From positions 1 through 64,000 of the forward strand of contig NZ_CP087203.1 of NCBI RefSeq assembly GCF_026016325.1: DNA of 64,000 bases, in the 5' to 3' direction. This DNA is from Pseudomonas sp. B21-056 (lineage in GTDB: Bacteria; Pseudomonadota; Gammaproteobacteria; Pseudomonadales; Pseudomonadaceae). The notes beneath the pieces are model-generated. The model made no database searches. It worked only from the letters and a program-made list of their open reading frames with translations, and had not been told where the DNA came from. This document shows, piece after piece, positions 47,205-56,394 of the stretch (the stretch's first letter is position 1; each line of letters starts with the position of its first letter). A program made the position numbers and the translations under genes.

Positions 47205-48995
47205 TCAAACCGTCAACGCCATGTAGAACTGCGTGCCCTGCCCTGGCCTTGAATAAACACCCATGCGCCCGCCATGGAGCTGAACGATCTCCTTGCACAG
47301 GGCCAGCCCGAGGCCTGCGCCACCTTTCTTGCGTCCGACCTGGACGAAGGGTTCGAAGATCCGCCCCTGTTGGCCATAGGCAATGCCTTCGCCGTTGTCT
47401 TCGACGCTGATGATCACCCGCTCGCCGTGGCGCCGACCCTGCAGGCGGATCTGGCCGTTGTCGCCGGTGTGGCGCATGGCGTTGTCGATCAGGTTATCCA
47501 GCACCCGCTCCAACTGCGGCGCGTCGGCATGCAGGCGCGGTAGCGGGCCCTGGATCGCCACGAGCAACTCGATGCCCTTGGCTTGGGCCTGGCCGGCGAA
47601 CCGCAGGCGGGCCGCTTCCAGCAGGTCTTCGATGGAGCAAGGTGCCAGGGTCAGCTTTTGCAGGCCGTTCTGGTAGCGAGAGAAGTTCAGCAGGTCATTG
47701 ATGAGCTGCATCAGCCGCTGCATTTCTTCATTGACGGTGTCGAGCAGGTCCGCTTCACGGGATTCTTCCGGGAAATGGACGCGCTCGCGCAACAGGCCGA
47801 ACGCCATGTGCATGCCGGTCACCGGTGTGCGCAGCTCGTGGGAGGCCCGCAACACGAACTCACTGCGTACCCGTTCGAAGGCGCGTTGTTCGGTAACGTC
47901 GTGCAGCACCATCACCGCGCCGAGAATATGCCCCTGGGTATGGCTCACAGGCGTGAGGCTGTAGGTCAGCAAGCGGGATTCGCCATCCACTTCAATGCTC
48001 AGGTCCTCCGGTGCCCGCTCCAGCGTTCCGCCGCGCAGCACCAGGTGCAATTCCTCGTCCAGCTCCAGGCGTCCAAGGGCCTCGCCCAGTCCCTGGCCCA
48101 GGCGTTCCTCATCCCAGCCCAGTTGGCGTTGGGCCACCGGGTTCAGGTGCTCGAGCCGGCCCTGGCGGTCGATCATCAGCAAGCCGTCGTCGATGCTGTC
48201 GAGTACCGCTTGCAGGCGTTGCTGGCCGGCCAGCAGCTCATCGACATTGGTGGCCTGATGTTCACGCAGTGCCTGGGCCATGATTCCAAAACGACGCGTC
48301 AGCAGATTCAATTCCGGGGAAGTGGAGATCGGCAACGTCACTTCGAACTTGCCCTGGCCGATATCGTCCGCAGCCGACACCAGCGCCTCGATCGGCGTCC
48401 CGAAACGCCGGGCGATGCCATGGGCGGTGATGAAGCCGATGACCAGCACCGCCAACCCCACCAGACCCAGCAAACCGGAAATCAGCAGCGCCCGGTCCCG
48501 GGAGTGGGTCTGGGTTTCGCTGATGTTGGTCAAGGCGTGCCGATACCCTTCGATCAACCCGTTACGCAGTACGTTGAATTTTTCAGTGAGGTCCTGGATG
48601 CCCGTGAGCTGGGGCGGTTGCTGGCGAGAGGCTGTAAATGCTTCAAGGAACCCGAGGTAGTCGGCCTTGGCCCGGGTGAAGTTTTCCGTCGGCTCGTTCA
48701 GGCTGTGTTCGTGCGCGATGCCCTCCTCCAGCAGACTGAAATATTGCCGCTTGGAGTCTTCCAGCGCGGCCAGGTCGGGCTTGTCGTCGAGCATGATGAT
48801 CAACTGGTCGCCCAGGGTCTGGCGCAGCTTGAGGCCCAGGTCCAGCAGGATGAAGTTGTCGCGCACCGATTGTTCCTGGGTATTGGCCATTTGCATCACG
48901 CTGACCAAGCCAAGCAGCAGACCCAGCAAGGCCACCGTTATCAGGGCCGAGATACTGAGAAACAGCCGTGTGCGCAGCTTCATCGCCAGTTTCAT
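47205..48995 (-). CDS. kinB: Sensor histidine kinase KinB
   Basis: A 596-residue inner-membrane kinase, matching the roughly 595 residues of P. aeruginosa KinB. TM1 is near 12-33 and TM2 near 165-188, with a helical periplasmic sensor between. HAMP (ARRFGTPIEALVSAADDIGQG), PAS (LQAVLDSIDDGLLMIDRQG), H-box (ASHELRTPVTGMHMA), N-box (VLDNLIDNAMRHTG) and G-boxes (EDNGEGIA; GGAGLGLALCKEIV) follow. KinB controls AlgB and is linked to alginate and acute-virulence gene control. The start at ATG 48995 was chosen over 48983. It begins 10 bp after algB, in one operon. Confidence 0.96.
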   Translation of the reverse strand: MKLAMKLRTRLFLSISALITVALLGLLLGLVSVMQMANTQEQSVRDNFILLDLGLKLRQTLGDQLIIMLDDKPDLAALEDSKRQYFSLLEEGIAHEHSLNEPTENFTRAKADYLGFLEAFTASRQQPPQLTGIQDLTEKFNVLRNGLIEGYRHALTNISETQTHSRDRALLISGLLGLVGLAVLVIGFITAHGIARRFGTPIEALVSAADDIGQGKFEVTLPISTSPELNLLTRRFGIMAQALREHQATNVDELLAGQQRLQAVLDSIDDGLLMIDRQGRLEHLNPVAQRQLGWDEERLGQGLGEALGRLELDEELHLVLRGGTLERAPEDLSIEVDGESRLLTYSLTPVSHTQGHILGAVMVLHDVTEQRAFERVRSEFVLRASHELRTPVTGMHMAFGLLRERVHFPEESREADLLDTVNEEMQRLMQLINDLLNFSRYQNGLQKLTLAPCSIEDLLEAARLRFAGQAQAKGIELLVAIQGPLPRLHADAPQLERVLDNLIDNAMRHTGDNGQIRLQGRRHGERVIISVEDNGEGIAYGQQGRIFEPFVQVGRKKGGAGLGLALCKEIVQLHGGRMGVYSRPGQGTQFYMALTV

Positions 48996-49005
48996 AAGGT
49001 ACCGT

Positions 49006-50352
49006 TCACAGGTTGTATTGCTTGCGTTTGCGATACAGCGTGGAAGCATCGATACCCAGGGTCTTGGCCGCCTGGTCCAGCGTATCGGCCGTGGCCAGCA
49101 CGGCACCGATGTGGGCTTTCTCCAGTTCATCAAGGCTCAGCGCGGCGCCGATTCGCGGCGCGTTGTTGACCGGTTGCTCGGCCATGCCCAAATGACTGAT
49201 TTCGACTTTTTCCTGGGGACAGATGATGCTGGCGCGCTCCACCACGTTACGCAGTTCCCGGATGTTGCCTGGCCAGCGATAGCCTAGCAGTGCTTCGCGG
49301 GCCTCATCGCTGAATCCCCGGGCCGGACGGGCATATTCCTTGACGAAGCGGGCCAGGAAACGGTCCGCCAGGGTGAGGATGTCTTCGGCGCGCTCGCGCA
49401 GCGGCGGCAAGTGCAGGGTGATGACGTTCAGCCGGTACAGCAGGTCTTCACGAAAACGTCCGTCGCGCACCATGTCTTCAAGGTTCAGGTTGGTCGCTGC
49501 GAGGATGCGCACATCGGCCCGGCGGGTGACCGGGTCTCCGACCCGCTCGTATTCCTTGTCCTGGATGAACCGCAGCAATTTTGGTTGCAACGTCAGGGGA
49601 AAGTCGCCGATCTCGTCGAGAAACAGGGTTCCGCCGTCTGCCTGGTTGACTCGCCCCAGCGTGCTCTCGCTGGCACCGGTGAACGCGCCGCGGCTGTGAC
49701 CGAACAATTCACTTTCCATCAGCTCGGTCGTCAGCGACGGGCAATTGATGGTGACACAGGATTTTTTCGCGCGTTTGCTCCAGCCATGGATCGCCCGGGC
49801 CAGCTCGCCTTTACCGGTACCGGATTCGCCAAGAATCAGGATATTGGCATCGGTGCTGGCTACCTGGCGGGCGGTTTCCAGCACCACTTTCATCGCAGGG
49901 CTGTGGGAGTCGAGGCCGTCCTTGGGTTTGCGCATCTCGCCTTCCAGCGCCTCGAGCCTTGCCGATAGCTGGCGGACCTCCAGTTGCTTGGCGGTCGCCA
50001 GGCGCAACTGATCCGGGCTGCAGGGCTTGACCAGATAGTCGGCGGCACCGGCCTGGATCGCGTCCACCGCAGTGTCGACAGCCGAGTGGGCGGTGACGAT
50101 CACCACGCGCATCCACGGTGCCTGGATGCGCATCTGGGCCAACACATCGAGGCCGTTGTCTTCGCCCAGGCGAAGGTCGAGGAAGCACAGGTCGAACACT
50201 TGGCGCTGCAACAGGGTATCGGCCTGGGCGGCACTGTTGGCGGTGGCGACGGTATAGCCTTCATCTTCCAGGCAATAGCGGAACGTACGCAGGATGGCGG
50301 ACTCATCGTCTACCAGCAGAATGCGGCCTTGATGCTCAGTGGCTGATTCCAT
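49006..50352 (-). CDS. algB: NtrC-family response regulator AlgB
   Basis: A 448-residue activator. The receiver has DDESAILRTF and phospho-acceptor LCFLDLRLGED. The AAA+ domain has Walker A GESGTGKGE, the sigma-54 contact motif GAFTGA in HSRGAFTGASEST, Walker B GGTLFLDEIGD and the Arg-finger region REDLLYRLNVITLHLPPLRER. The C-terminal Fis-type helix-turn-helix is LDQAAKTLGIDASTLYRKRKQ. AlgB activates alginate genes in P. aeruginosa. It is first in algB-kinB. A candidate sigma-54 promoter (50705-50720) faces the other way in its upstream region. Confidence 0.97.
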   Translation of the reverse strand: MESATEHQGRILLVDDESAILRTFRYCLEDEGYTVATANSAAQADTLLQRQVFDLCFLDLRLGEDNGLDVLAQMRIQAPWMRVVIVTAHSAVDTAVDAIQAGAADYLVKPCSPDQLRLATAKQLEVRQLSARLEALEGEMRKPKDGLDSHSPAMKVVLETARQVASTDANILILGESGTGKGELARAIHGWSKRAKKSCVTINCPSLTTELMESELFGHSRGAFTGASESTLGRVNQADGGTLFLDEIGDFPLTLQPKLLRFIQDKEYERVGDPVTRRADVRILAATNLNLEDMVRDGRFREDLLYRLNVITLHLPPLRERAEDILTLADRFLARFVKEYARPARGFSDEAREALLGYRWPGNIRELRNVVERASIICPQEKVEISHLGMAEQPVNNAPRIGAALSLDELEKAHIGAVLATADTLDQAAKTLGIDASTLYRKRKQYNL

Positions 50353-50704
50353 TTTTCCTACGCTCCTTTAATGAATGATGTTGGTTAGTGTCAGAAAAAT
50401 CGGGCAAGTTGCATGGTCGATTCTGAACGAATATTACCTACAGAAAGCGTCGCGGTGAGCGACGCAGTCCTAAACGCCTGATTTGCGTTTATTTTTTTGG
50501 GCTCGTCGATTTCACCGGCCCAGACCTGCCCCATTCCGACCGCTGTTCGCGGACGGCAATTCAAAAAGAATCTATCGCCTCCCATTTCTCCATTCGTGCA
50601 ATACGCACGACTCCCTTCGGGGGCATCGTGCAGGATGCGCTTTGGCTGATTGGCGATGTGTTTATAACGCTATGATTTTAAACATGTTTTTAACAATAAA
50701 TTTC
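50353..50704. other. Non-coding region upstream of algB
   Basis: No gene is visible. It includes a hairpin-prone stretch around 50590-50645 (TCGTGCAATACGCACGA and a G/C-rich arm) and an AT-rich block at 50655-50700 just before the sigma-54-like site. It should hold the algB promoter and any enhancer sites for the divergent genes. Confidence 0.5.
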
Positions 50705-50720
50705 TGGCATGGCGCCTGCA
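50705..50720 (+). promoter_or_regulatory. Candidate sigma-54 promoter
   Basis: TGGCATGGCGCCTGCA matches the -24/-12 pattern TGGCAC-N5-TTGCA, with GG and GC exactly 10 bp apart. It predicts a start near 50731, 60 bp before the small TM protein gene. No RpoN search was possible, so chance is not excluded. Confidence 0.6.
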
Positions 50721-50790
50721 ATGGTCTGATCAACGTGGCGTCTTGAACGCCTCAACCAGATCACCACCCGGGGTGGGGAGGAATTCCAGG

Positions 50791-51078
50791 ATGAATTTGC
50801 AACGTGCCGCCCGATTACCCATTACCTCCCTGCACATTCAGCAGGGGTTGTGGGCTGTTCTGGCATTGCTGGTGACCCTCGTGGTGAGTCAGCAATTGCT
50901 TCTCTGGCACTACAGCCAGCAGCCCGAGCCGGCACCGGTGTCGATTCAACGAACTCCGCAAACCCACTTCAGTGCCGTGAGCAACGTCGCGGAAGCATCC
51001 GCCTCGATGCGAATGATGGATGTCGATCAGGCTCAGCCTGTTGCCGACATGCCTCGTCAGGAGCGCTGGGTGTTTTAA
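50791..51078 (+). CDS. Small single-pass membrane protein
   Basis: A 95-residue protein: basic N-terminus (MNLQRAARLPITSLHIQQG), one membrane helix (LWAVLALLVTLVVSQQLLLW), then a short periplasmic tail rich in Gln, Ser and Pro. No family is recognised; its place between algB and an Ivy-like gene is like PA5482. GAGGAATTCCAGG precedes the ATG. Lies 60 bp after the predicted start of the candidate sigma-54 promoter, possibly first in an operon with the next two genes (79 bp gap). Confidence 0.7.
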   Translation: MNLQRAARLPITSLHIQQGLWAVLALLVTLVVSQQLLLWHYSQQPEPAPVSIQRTPQTHFSAVSNVAEASASMRMMDVDQAQPVADMPRQERWVF

Positions 51079-51136
51079 CCCGATGACCGTGCGTCCGACG
51101 CGCCCGAACCATTCCAACCAGACCCTTACTAAATAG

Positions 51137-51322
<186 letters not shown>

Positions 51323-51324
51323 TC

Positions 51325-51789
51325 ATGAACGCTGCATTGAAAGGACTGGCCGCCGCCCTGCTCCTGGGCGGCAGTGCCACGGCAATGGCTGCCAACGACG
51401 GACAGATGCGGGTCAATCAATTACTTGAATCTGACGCGCAGTACCGTGAAACCTGGCAGCACGTGGTCAAGAAAGAAGAACGTCTGCCGGAATGGGTGAT
51501 GAATCTGTCAGGCGATTCTGAGCAGATGAACGCTGTCGAGGAAGATGGCGACAAATACCTGGTGGGCCCTTTGTGTGAAACCCAGGCGACGTGCCGCAGC
51601 GAGCGCTTGTTCGTCGCTTTCAGTTTCGACAAGGATGAAGCCTACGCCTTGCTGGTCGAGGTCCCCGCCGGGCTGCCGGCCGACAAGTCGCCGACCCGTC
51701 ATGCCAACTACCGTTTCCTCGGCAACCCCGATGACGGTATGCAAGAACTGTTAATGGAACAACTCAAGAAAGACCCCAATTGGTACTGA
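51325..51789 (+). CDS. Ivy-like lysozyme-inhibitor family protein
   Basis: A 154-residue periplasmic protein with signal peptide MNAALKGLAAALLLGGSATA. The fold-defining loop is CETQATC (two Cys flanking five residues), in the place where E. coli Ivy has the short inhibitory loop CKPHDC. Because the central His is missing, strong lysozyme inhibition is doubtful. It matches PA5481, the weaker Ivy paralogue of P. aeruginosa. It starts 2 bp after the DUF1328 gene, so they are cotranscribed. Confidence 0.82.
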   Translation: MNAALKGLAAALLLGGSATAMAANDGQMRVNQLLESDAQYRETWQHVVKKEERLPEWVMNLSGDSEQMNAVEEDGDKYLVGPLCETQATCRSERLFVAFSFDKDEAYALLVEVPAGLPADKSPTRHANYRFLGNPDDGMQELLMEQLKKDPNWY

Positions 51790-51801
51790 GTTTTGAAAAC
51801 G

Positions 51802-51823
51802 GGAAAAGCAGCCCTGCTTTTCC
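51802..51823 (+). terminator. Intrinsic terminator after the Ivy-like gene
   Basis: GGAAAAGCAG (51802-51811), CC loop, CTGCTTTTCC (51814-51823), then TTCTG. It closes the TM-protein/DUF1328/Ivy group. Confidence 0.85.
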
Positions 51824-52492
51824 TTCTGCACAGCCCGAGGAGGGCCGATGCATGACCAGGGGGCCGGGACGTTCTGACCATTCAGGGTCGGAGTGACCTA
51901 CGGGCACAAGGGGTGCCTGCGAAAGGGCCGGGTCAGGTAAAAGCTGCGACGCAGGTTCGCAAAGTCGAGACGGCTTGGCGAACTTGCGCAGGGCTTATCG
52001 AGGCAAGCGCCCGTTCCAGAGCGGCTTGTCATTCGTGCTGCATGAACGCTAATCCAATGCGGCATTTTGTCCCGTCTCCTCTCTCTGTTTCCTGACGTCT
52101 GACCGTATATCGGAGAGCTTTCAAGCTTTTTCCGCTGCCCTCGGCTTGCCCGCGAGTAACCGTTTCATCGATTTTCACGGCAGTTGAAACAAAGCCCGGC
52201 TACGCTGAAACCGCCGGTTCACGGCATTTATGCCTGCTGAAATGTCGCATCCGAACCGCTTGGGACGGGGGTTTTGTTTTGAAAATCTCATGCCGATTCG
52301 GCATAGGGTAGGCGTTTACGGCATTAGACGAGCCCCCCTCGCATCGCAATAGTTGCGCCTTTTTTCGCCCGCCAGTAAGCCGCCAACGCGCGCTCGGGGT
52401 GACCTTATACGGGGGCAGGAGCACGACTCGTATCGCCATTGGCGGTTCGATTTGCGCTTTTGCCCGAGTCCAATCGAAGTAAGGGTAATGAT
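51824..52492. other. Non-coding region upstream of gltP
   Basis: About 670 bp without a convincing gene in any frame. Several short inverted repeats are visible (for example GGTTC...GAACC around 52210-52255) and a G-run/T-run at 52266-52281. It could hold an sRNA or a long gltP leader, but nothing is recognised. Confidence 0.5.
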
Positions 52493-53824
52493 ATGAAGAA
52501 GGCAAAACTAAGCCTCGCCTGGCAGATCCTCATCGGTCTCGTGCTCGGGATTGCACTGGGCGCGCTGCTCAACCATTTCAGTGCCGAGAAGGCCTGGTGG
52601 ATCAGCAACGTGCTGCAACCGGCAGGCGATATCTTTATCCGGCTGATCAAGATGATCGTGATCCCGATCGTCATCTCTTCGCTGATCGTCGGCATTGCCG
52701 GGGTCGGCGACGCGAAGAAACTCGGGCGCATCGGCCTCAAGACGATCCTCTACTTTGAAATCGTCACCACCATCGCCATTGTCGTCGGCCTGCTGCTGGC
52801 CAACTTCTTCCAGCCGGGCAGCGGCATCGACATGAGCACCCTGGGTACGGTGGATATTTCCAAGTACCAGGCCACGGCCGCTGAAGTGCAGCATGAGCAT
52901 GCCTTCGTCCAGACCATCCTCAACCTGATCCCGTCGAACATCTTCGCGGCGCTGACCCGCGGCGAGATGCTGCCGATCATTTTCTTCTCCGTCCTGTTCG
53001 GCCTGGGCCTTTCCAGCCTGCAATCGGACCTGCGCGAGCCGCTGGTGAAGATGTTCCAGGGCGTGTCCGAAAGCATGTTCAAAGTCACCCACATGATCAT
53101 GCAGTACGCCCCTATCGGCGTTTTCGCACTGATCGCGGTGACGGTTGCCAACTTCGGTTTTGCGTCCCTGCTGCCGCTGGCGAAACTGGTGATCCTGGTT
53201 TACGTCGCCATCGCTTTCTTCGCTTTCGTGGTACTGGGCCTGATCGCCCGCCTGTTCGGCTTCTCGGTGCTCAAGCTGATGCGCATCTTCAAGGACGAAC
53301 TGGTGCTGGCATACTCCACCGCCAGTTCCGAAACCGTGTTGCCGCGAGTGATCGAGAAGATGGAAGCCTACGGCGCGCCGAAAGCCATCTGCAGCTTCGT
53401 GGTGCCCACCGGTTACTCGTTCAACCTCGACGGTTCGACGCTGTACCAGAGCATCGCGGCGATTTTCATTGCCCAGCTGTACGGCATCGACCTGTCCATC
53501 AGCCAGCAATTGCTGCTGGTGTTGACGTTGATGGTCACTTCCAAAGGCATCGCCGGCGTGCCGGGCGTGTCCTTCGTGGTGCTGCTGGCGACGTTGGGCA
53601 GTGTCGGTATTCCACTGGAAGGCCTGGCTTTCATCGCCGGTGTCGACCGTGTCATGGACATGGCCCGTACCGCATTGAACGTGATCGGTAACGCCCTGGC
53701 GGTGCTGGTGATCGCTCGCTGGGAAGGCATGTACGACGACGCCAAGGGCCAGCGCTACTGGAACTCCCTGCCGCACTGGCGCAGCAAGGAGCCGCTGCCG
53801 GCCGGTGAGCCTTCCAGCCGCTGA
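52493..53824 (+). CDS. gltP: Proton/glutamate-aspartate symporter GltP
   Basis: A 443-residue inner-membrane transporter of the DAACS family that imports glutamate and aspartate with protons. Conserved segments include LVLGIALGALLNHF, KMIVIPIVISSLIVG, the Ser-rich hairpin AYSTASSETVLPRV and the substrate-binding block VPTGYSFNLDGSTLYQ, ending in TSKGIAGVPG and VDRVMDMARTALNVIGN. The ATG at 52493 is preceded by AAGGGTAA. In P. aeruginosa gltP (PA5479) also lies next to the Ivy-like gene. Confidence 0.95.
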   Translation: MKKAKLSLAWQILIGLVLGIALGALLNHFSAEKAWWISNVLQPAGDIFIRLIKMIVIPIVISSLIVGIAGVGDAKKLGRIGLKTILYFEIVTTIAIVVGLLLANFFQPGSGIDMSTLGTVDISKYQATAAEVQHEHAFVQTILNLIPSNIFAALTRGEMLPIIFFSVLFGLGLSSLQSDLREPLVKMFQGVSESMFKVTHMIMQYAPIGVFALIAVTVANFGFASLLPLAKLVILVYVAIAFFAFVVLGLIARLFGFSVLKLMRIFKDELVLAYSTASSETVLPRVIEKMEAYGAPKAICSFVVPTGYSFNLDGSTLYQSIAAIFIAQLYGIDLSISQQLLLVLTLMVTSKGIAGVPGVSFVVLLATLGSVGIPLEGLAFIAGVDRVMDMARTALNVIGNALAVLVIARWEGMYDDAKGQRYWNSLPHWRSKEPLPAGEPSSR

Positions 53825-53838
53825 AGGATCGCATGCCT

Positions 53839-53929
53839 CTGTGGGAGCGAGCCTGCTCGCGATAGCATCAGGTCTGTCGACACCTATGTTGGCTGACACT
53901 CCGCCATCGCGAGCAGGCTCGCTCCCACA
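53839..53929. repeat. Inverted REP pair (GTGGGAGC type)
   Basis: CTGTGGGAGCGAGCCTGCTC then GCGATAGC on the left; CATCGCGAGCAGGCTCGCTC then CCACA on the right. It lies just after gltP. Confidence 0.87.
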
Positions 53930-53990
53930 ATGGTTTTGTGTTGCCACAGAACTTATGCACACCACAGTTCAAATGTGGGGGTGAATCAGA

Positions 53991-54016
53991 CAAGCCCCGG
54001 AGAAATCCGGGGTTTG
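53991..54016. terminator. Bidirectional hairpin between gltP and the nucleoside-gate gene
   Basis: CAAGCCCCGGA and TCCGGGGTTTG (one G-U pair) around GAAA. The stem is GC-rich; the T-tail is short. Confidence 0.7.
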
Positions 54017-54069
54017 TCGTTTCTGCCAGCCCCGCTATCATTCGCGGCATCTTCCGGGGGATTTAACCG

Positions 54070-55299
54070 ATGCTCAATGGCCTGTGGCTTGGCTTCTTTA
54101 TCGTGGCGGCCGTTTCGGCGCTGATGCAGTGGCTGGTGGGTGGCAACGCCGGCATTTTCGCGGCGATGGTGGAGAGTATTTTCGCCATGGCCAAGTTGTC
54201 GGTGGAGGTGATGGTCCTGCTGTTCGGCACCTTGACCCTGTGGCTGGGATTCCTGCGGATCGCCGAAAAGGCCGGCATCGTCGACTGGCTGGCCAAGGCC
54301 CTCGGCCCGCTGTTCCTGCGGCTGATGCCGGAAGTGCCGCCGGGCCACCCGGCCATCGGCCTGATCACCCTCAACTTCGCCGCCAACGGCCTGGGCCTGG
54401 ACAACGCCGCCACCCCCATCGGCCTGAAGGCCATGCGCGCCCTGCAGGACCTGAACCCCAGCCCGACCATCGCCAGCAATGCGCAGATCCTGTTCCTGGT
54501 GCTCAATGCCTCGTCGTTGACGCTGCTGCCGGTGACGATCTTCATGTACCGTGCCCAGCAAGGCGCGCCGGACCCGACCCTGGTGTTCCTGCCGATCCTG
54601 CTCGCCACCAGTTGTTCGACCCTGATGGGGCTGCTGTCGGTGGCCTTCATGCAGCGCTTGCGCCTGTGGGACCCGGTGGTGCTGGCTTACCTGATTCCCG
54701 GGGCGCTGGCGCTGGGTGGCTTCATGGCGTTGCTGGCGACGCTCTCAGCCACGGCGTTGGCGAGTCTGTCTTCGATCCTCGGCAACCTGACGCTGTTCGG
54801 CTTGATCATCCTGTTCCTGGTGGTGGGCGCCCTGCGCAAGGTCAAGGTGTACGAAGCGTTTGTCGAGGGGGCCAAGGAAGGGTTCGACGTGGCCAAGGGC
54901 TTGCTGCCGTACCTGGTGGCGATGCTCTGTGCGGTCGGTGTGTTGCGGGCCTCGGGGGCGCTGGATTTCGGTCTGGACGGTATCCGGCACCTGGTGGAAT
55001 GGGCTGGCTGGGATACACGTTTCGTCGACGCCTTGCCGACCGCGATGGTCAAGCCGTTCTCCGGCAGCGCCGCCCGGGCGATGCTGATCGAAACCATGAA
55101 GACCTCCGGCGTGGACAGCTTCCCGGCCCTGGTGGCAGCGACCATCCAGGGCAGCACCGAAACCACGTTCTATGTACTGGCGGTGTACTTCGGCGCCGTG
55201 GGCATCCAGCGGGCGCGGCATGCGGTGGGCTGCGCGCTGCTGGCTGAGCTGGCCGGCGTGTTGGGGGCCATCGGGGTTTGCTACTGGTTCTTCGGCTGA
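54070..55299 (+). CDS. Nucleoside-gate (SpmA/SpmB-like) membrane protein
   Basis: A 409-residue inner-membrane protein with about ten hydrophobic helices and two similar halves (about 1-180 and 220-405). Each half carries a 'nucleoside recognition/gate' segment (NFAANGLGLDNAATPIGLKA; FSGSAARAMLIETMKTSGVD). In Firmicutes the halves are separate proteins, SpmA and SpmB, of spore maturation; Proteobacteria have the fused form with no known role. It converges on the DUF5924 gene with a 19-bp overlap of the coding ends. Confidence 0.85.
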   Translation: MLNGLWLGFFIVAAVSALMQWLVGGNAGIFAAMVESIFAMAKLSVEVMVLLFGTLTLWLGFLRIAEKAGIVDWLAKALGPLFLRLMPEVPPGHPAIGLITLNFAANGLGLDNAATPIGLKAMRALQDLNPSPTIASNAQILFLVLNASSLTLLPVTIFMYRAQQGAPDPTLVFLPILLATSCSTLMGLLSVAFMQRLRLWDPVVLAYLIPGALALGGFMALLATLSATALASLSSILGNLTLFGLIILFLVVGALRKVKVYEAFVEGAKEGFDVAKGLLPYLVAMLCAVGVLRASGALDFGLDGIRHLVEWAGWDTRFVDALPTAMVKPFSGSAARAMLIETMKTSGVDSFPALVAATIQGSTETTFYVLAVYFGAVGIQRARHAVGCALLAELAGVLGAIGVCYWFFG

Positions 55300-56312
55300 T
55301 CGGCCGGGTCCGTGACGTTGAACCGCAACACCCCGATCATCTGGCCGTTTTCCGTCAATACCCGCACCTGCCATTTGCCGGTCGGGTTGTCCGGGAAGTT
55401 CTGTTTGTGGGTCCAGGCACGGTAGCCCTCCTTGCGTCCGCCATGAATGTCCAGGGCGATGCGGTCCACTTCTTTGCCGTTGAACTGCCAGACGTGATAG
55501 ATCCGTTCATCCAGCCCTCGCGGCGCATTGATGGCGGTATAGGCATACAGGCCGTTGCCGCGGATCTGGGCGGCGCTGACTTCCTTGAGGCTGTCGCCCG
55601 GGGTACGGTCCTCCAACTGGGTGCTGATCGCTACTTCGGTCATCCACAGCGTGGCCGGTGGTACCCAGGAACGCAGCACCCATCCGGCGGCGCCGATCCC
55701 CAGGGTGATGCACAGAATCGCCAGCGCATTGCGCACGGTGCGGATCGGGAAGATCGAGGCCAGGCTCGGGAACGACAACAGCATGGAGATGCCCAGCGCC
55801 AGCTTGAAACTCTGGTCGGTGGTCAGGTGCATGATGATCGGCAGTGCGGTGAGCAGGGCGGCGAACAGCGTCAGCGTGTGCAACGCCAGGAACGCCCAGC
55901 GGCGGGGTGCCAGCCATTTGTAGTACAGCGGATCGGTGATCGAAATCAGTCCTGACGCACCGAGCAATCCGGTGAAAATCAGTTGGCTGCTGTTCCAGGT
56001 GGTGGTGATCAGGAAAAACGGCAGGACGAAGAACAGGCTTTCCTGGTGAATCATCTGCGTGGCGTAACGCAACAACGGCTGCGGTATCTCCCGCTTGAAA
56101 ATTCGTGCGAACAGCCGGGTCAGGCTGTTTTCCAGCATCAGCCAGAGCCAGCTCACCAGCATCAGGATGGCGATCCAGGTGGCCAGGCCCTGTTGGCGGT
56201 CCACCAGTACGAAACTGCCGGCGCCGGAGATGAAACCACCAAGCGCAATGACCCCTGGGTAGCGCTTCATCAATTCAAGGATGCGCTGGATGTAATGAGT
56301 CAGGGTCTGCAT
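55281..56312 (-). CDS. DUF5924/DUF2914 membrane protein
   Basis: A 343-residue protein: the N-terminal 220 residues form about seven hydrophobic helices (VIALGGFISGAGSFVLVD, LATWIAILMLVSWLWLML on) typical of DUF5924. The C-terminal 120 residues are a soluble DUF2914-like beta domain (GNGLYAYTAINAPRGLDERI, HVWQFNGKEVDRIALDI, GKWQVRVLTENGQMIGVLRF). No function is known. Its last 19 bp overlap those of the convergent upstream gene. Confidence 0.85.
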   Translation of the reverse strand: MQTLTHYIQRILELMKRYPGVIALGGFISGAGSFVLVDRQQGLATWIAILMLVSWLWLMLENSLTRLFARIFKREIPQPLLRYATQMIHQESLFFVLPFFLITTTWNSSQLIFTGLLGASGLISITDPLYYKWLAPRRWAFLALHTLTLFAALLTALPIIMHLTTDQSFKLALGISMLLSFPSLASIFPIRTVRNALAILCITLGIGAAGWVLRSWVPPATLWMTEVAISTQLEDRTPGDSLKEVSAAQIRGNGLYAYTAINAPRGLDERIYHVWQFNGKEVDRIALDIHGGRKEGYRAWTHKQNFPDNPTGKWQVRVLTENGQMIGVLRFNVTDPADQPKNQ

Positions 56313-56394
56313 TAGGCGGTTTCACAGTAAGTCGTAGGAAATATCCCTGACAGAGTATCGTCCGGACACCTGTATGGCGAGGCTCGCATCGGCT

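Noticed and set aside
52508..53965. 485-codon minus-strand frame opposite gltP
   Set aside because: Shadow of the transporter; product is His/Gln-rich, as expected from reversed membrane codons.
54084..55247. 387-codon second plus-strand frame within the nucleoside-gate gene
   Set aside because: Gly/Arg/Pro-rich frame-shifted read of a clear membrane protein.
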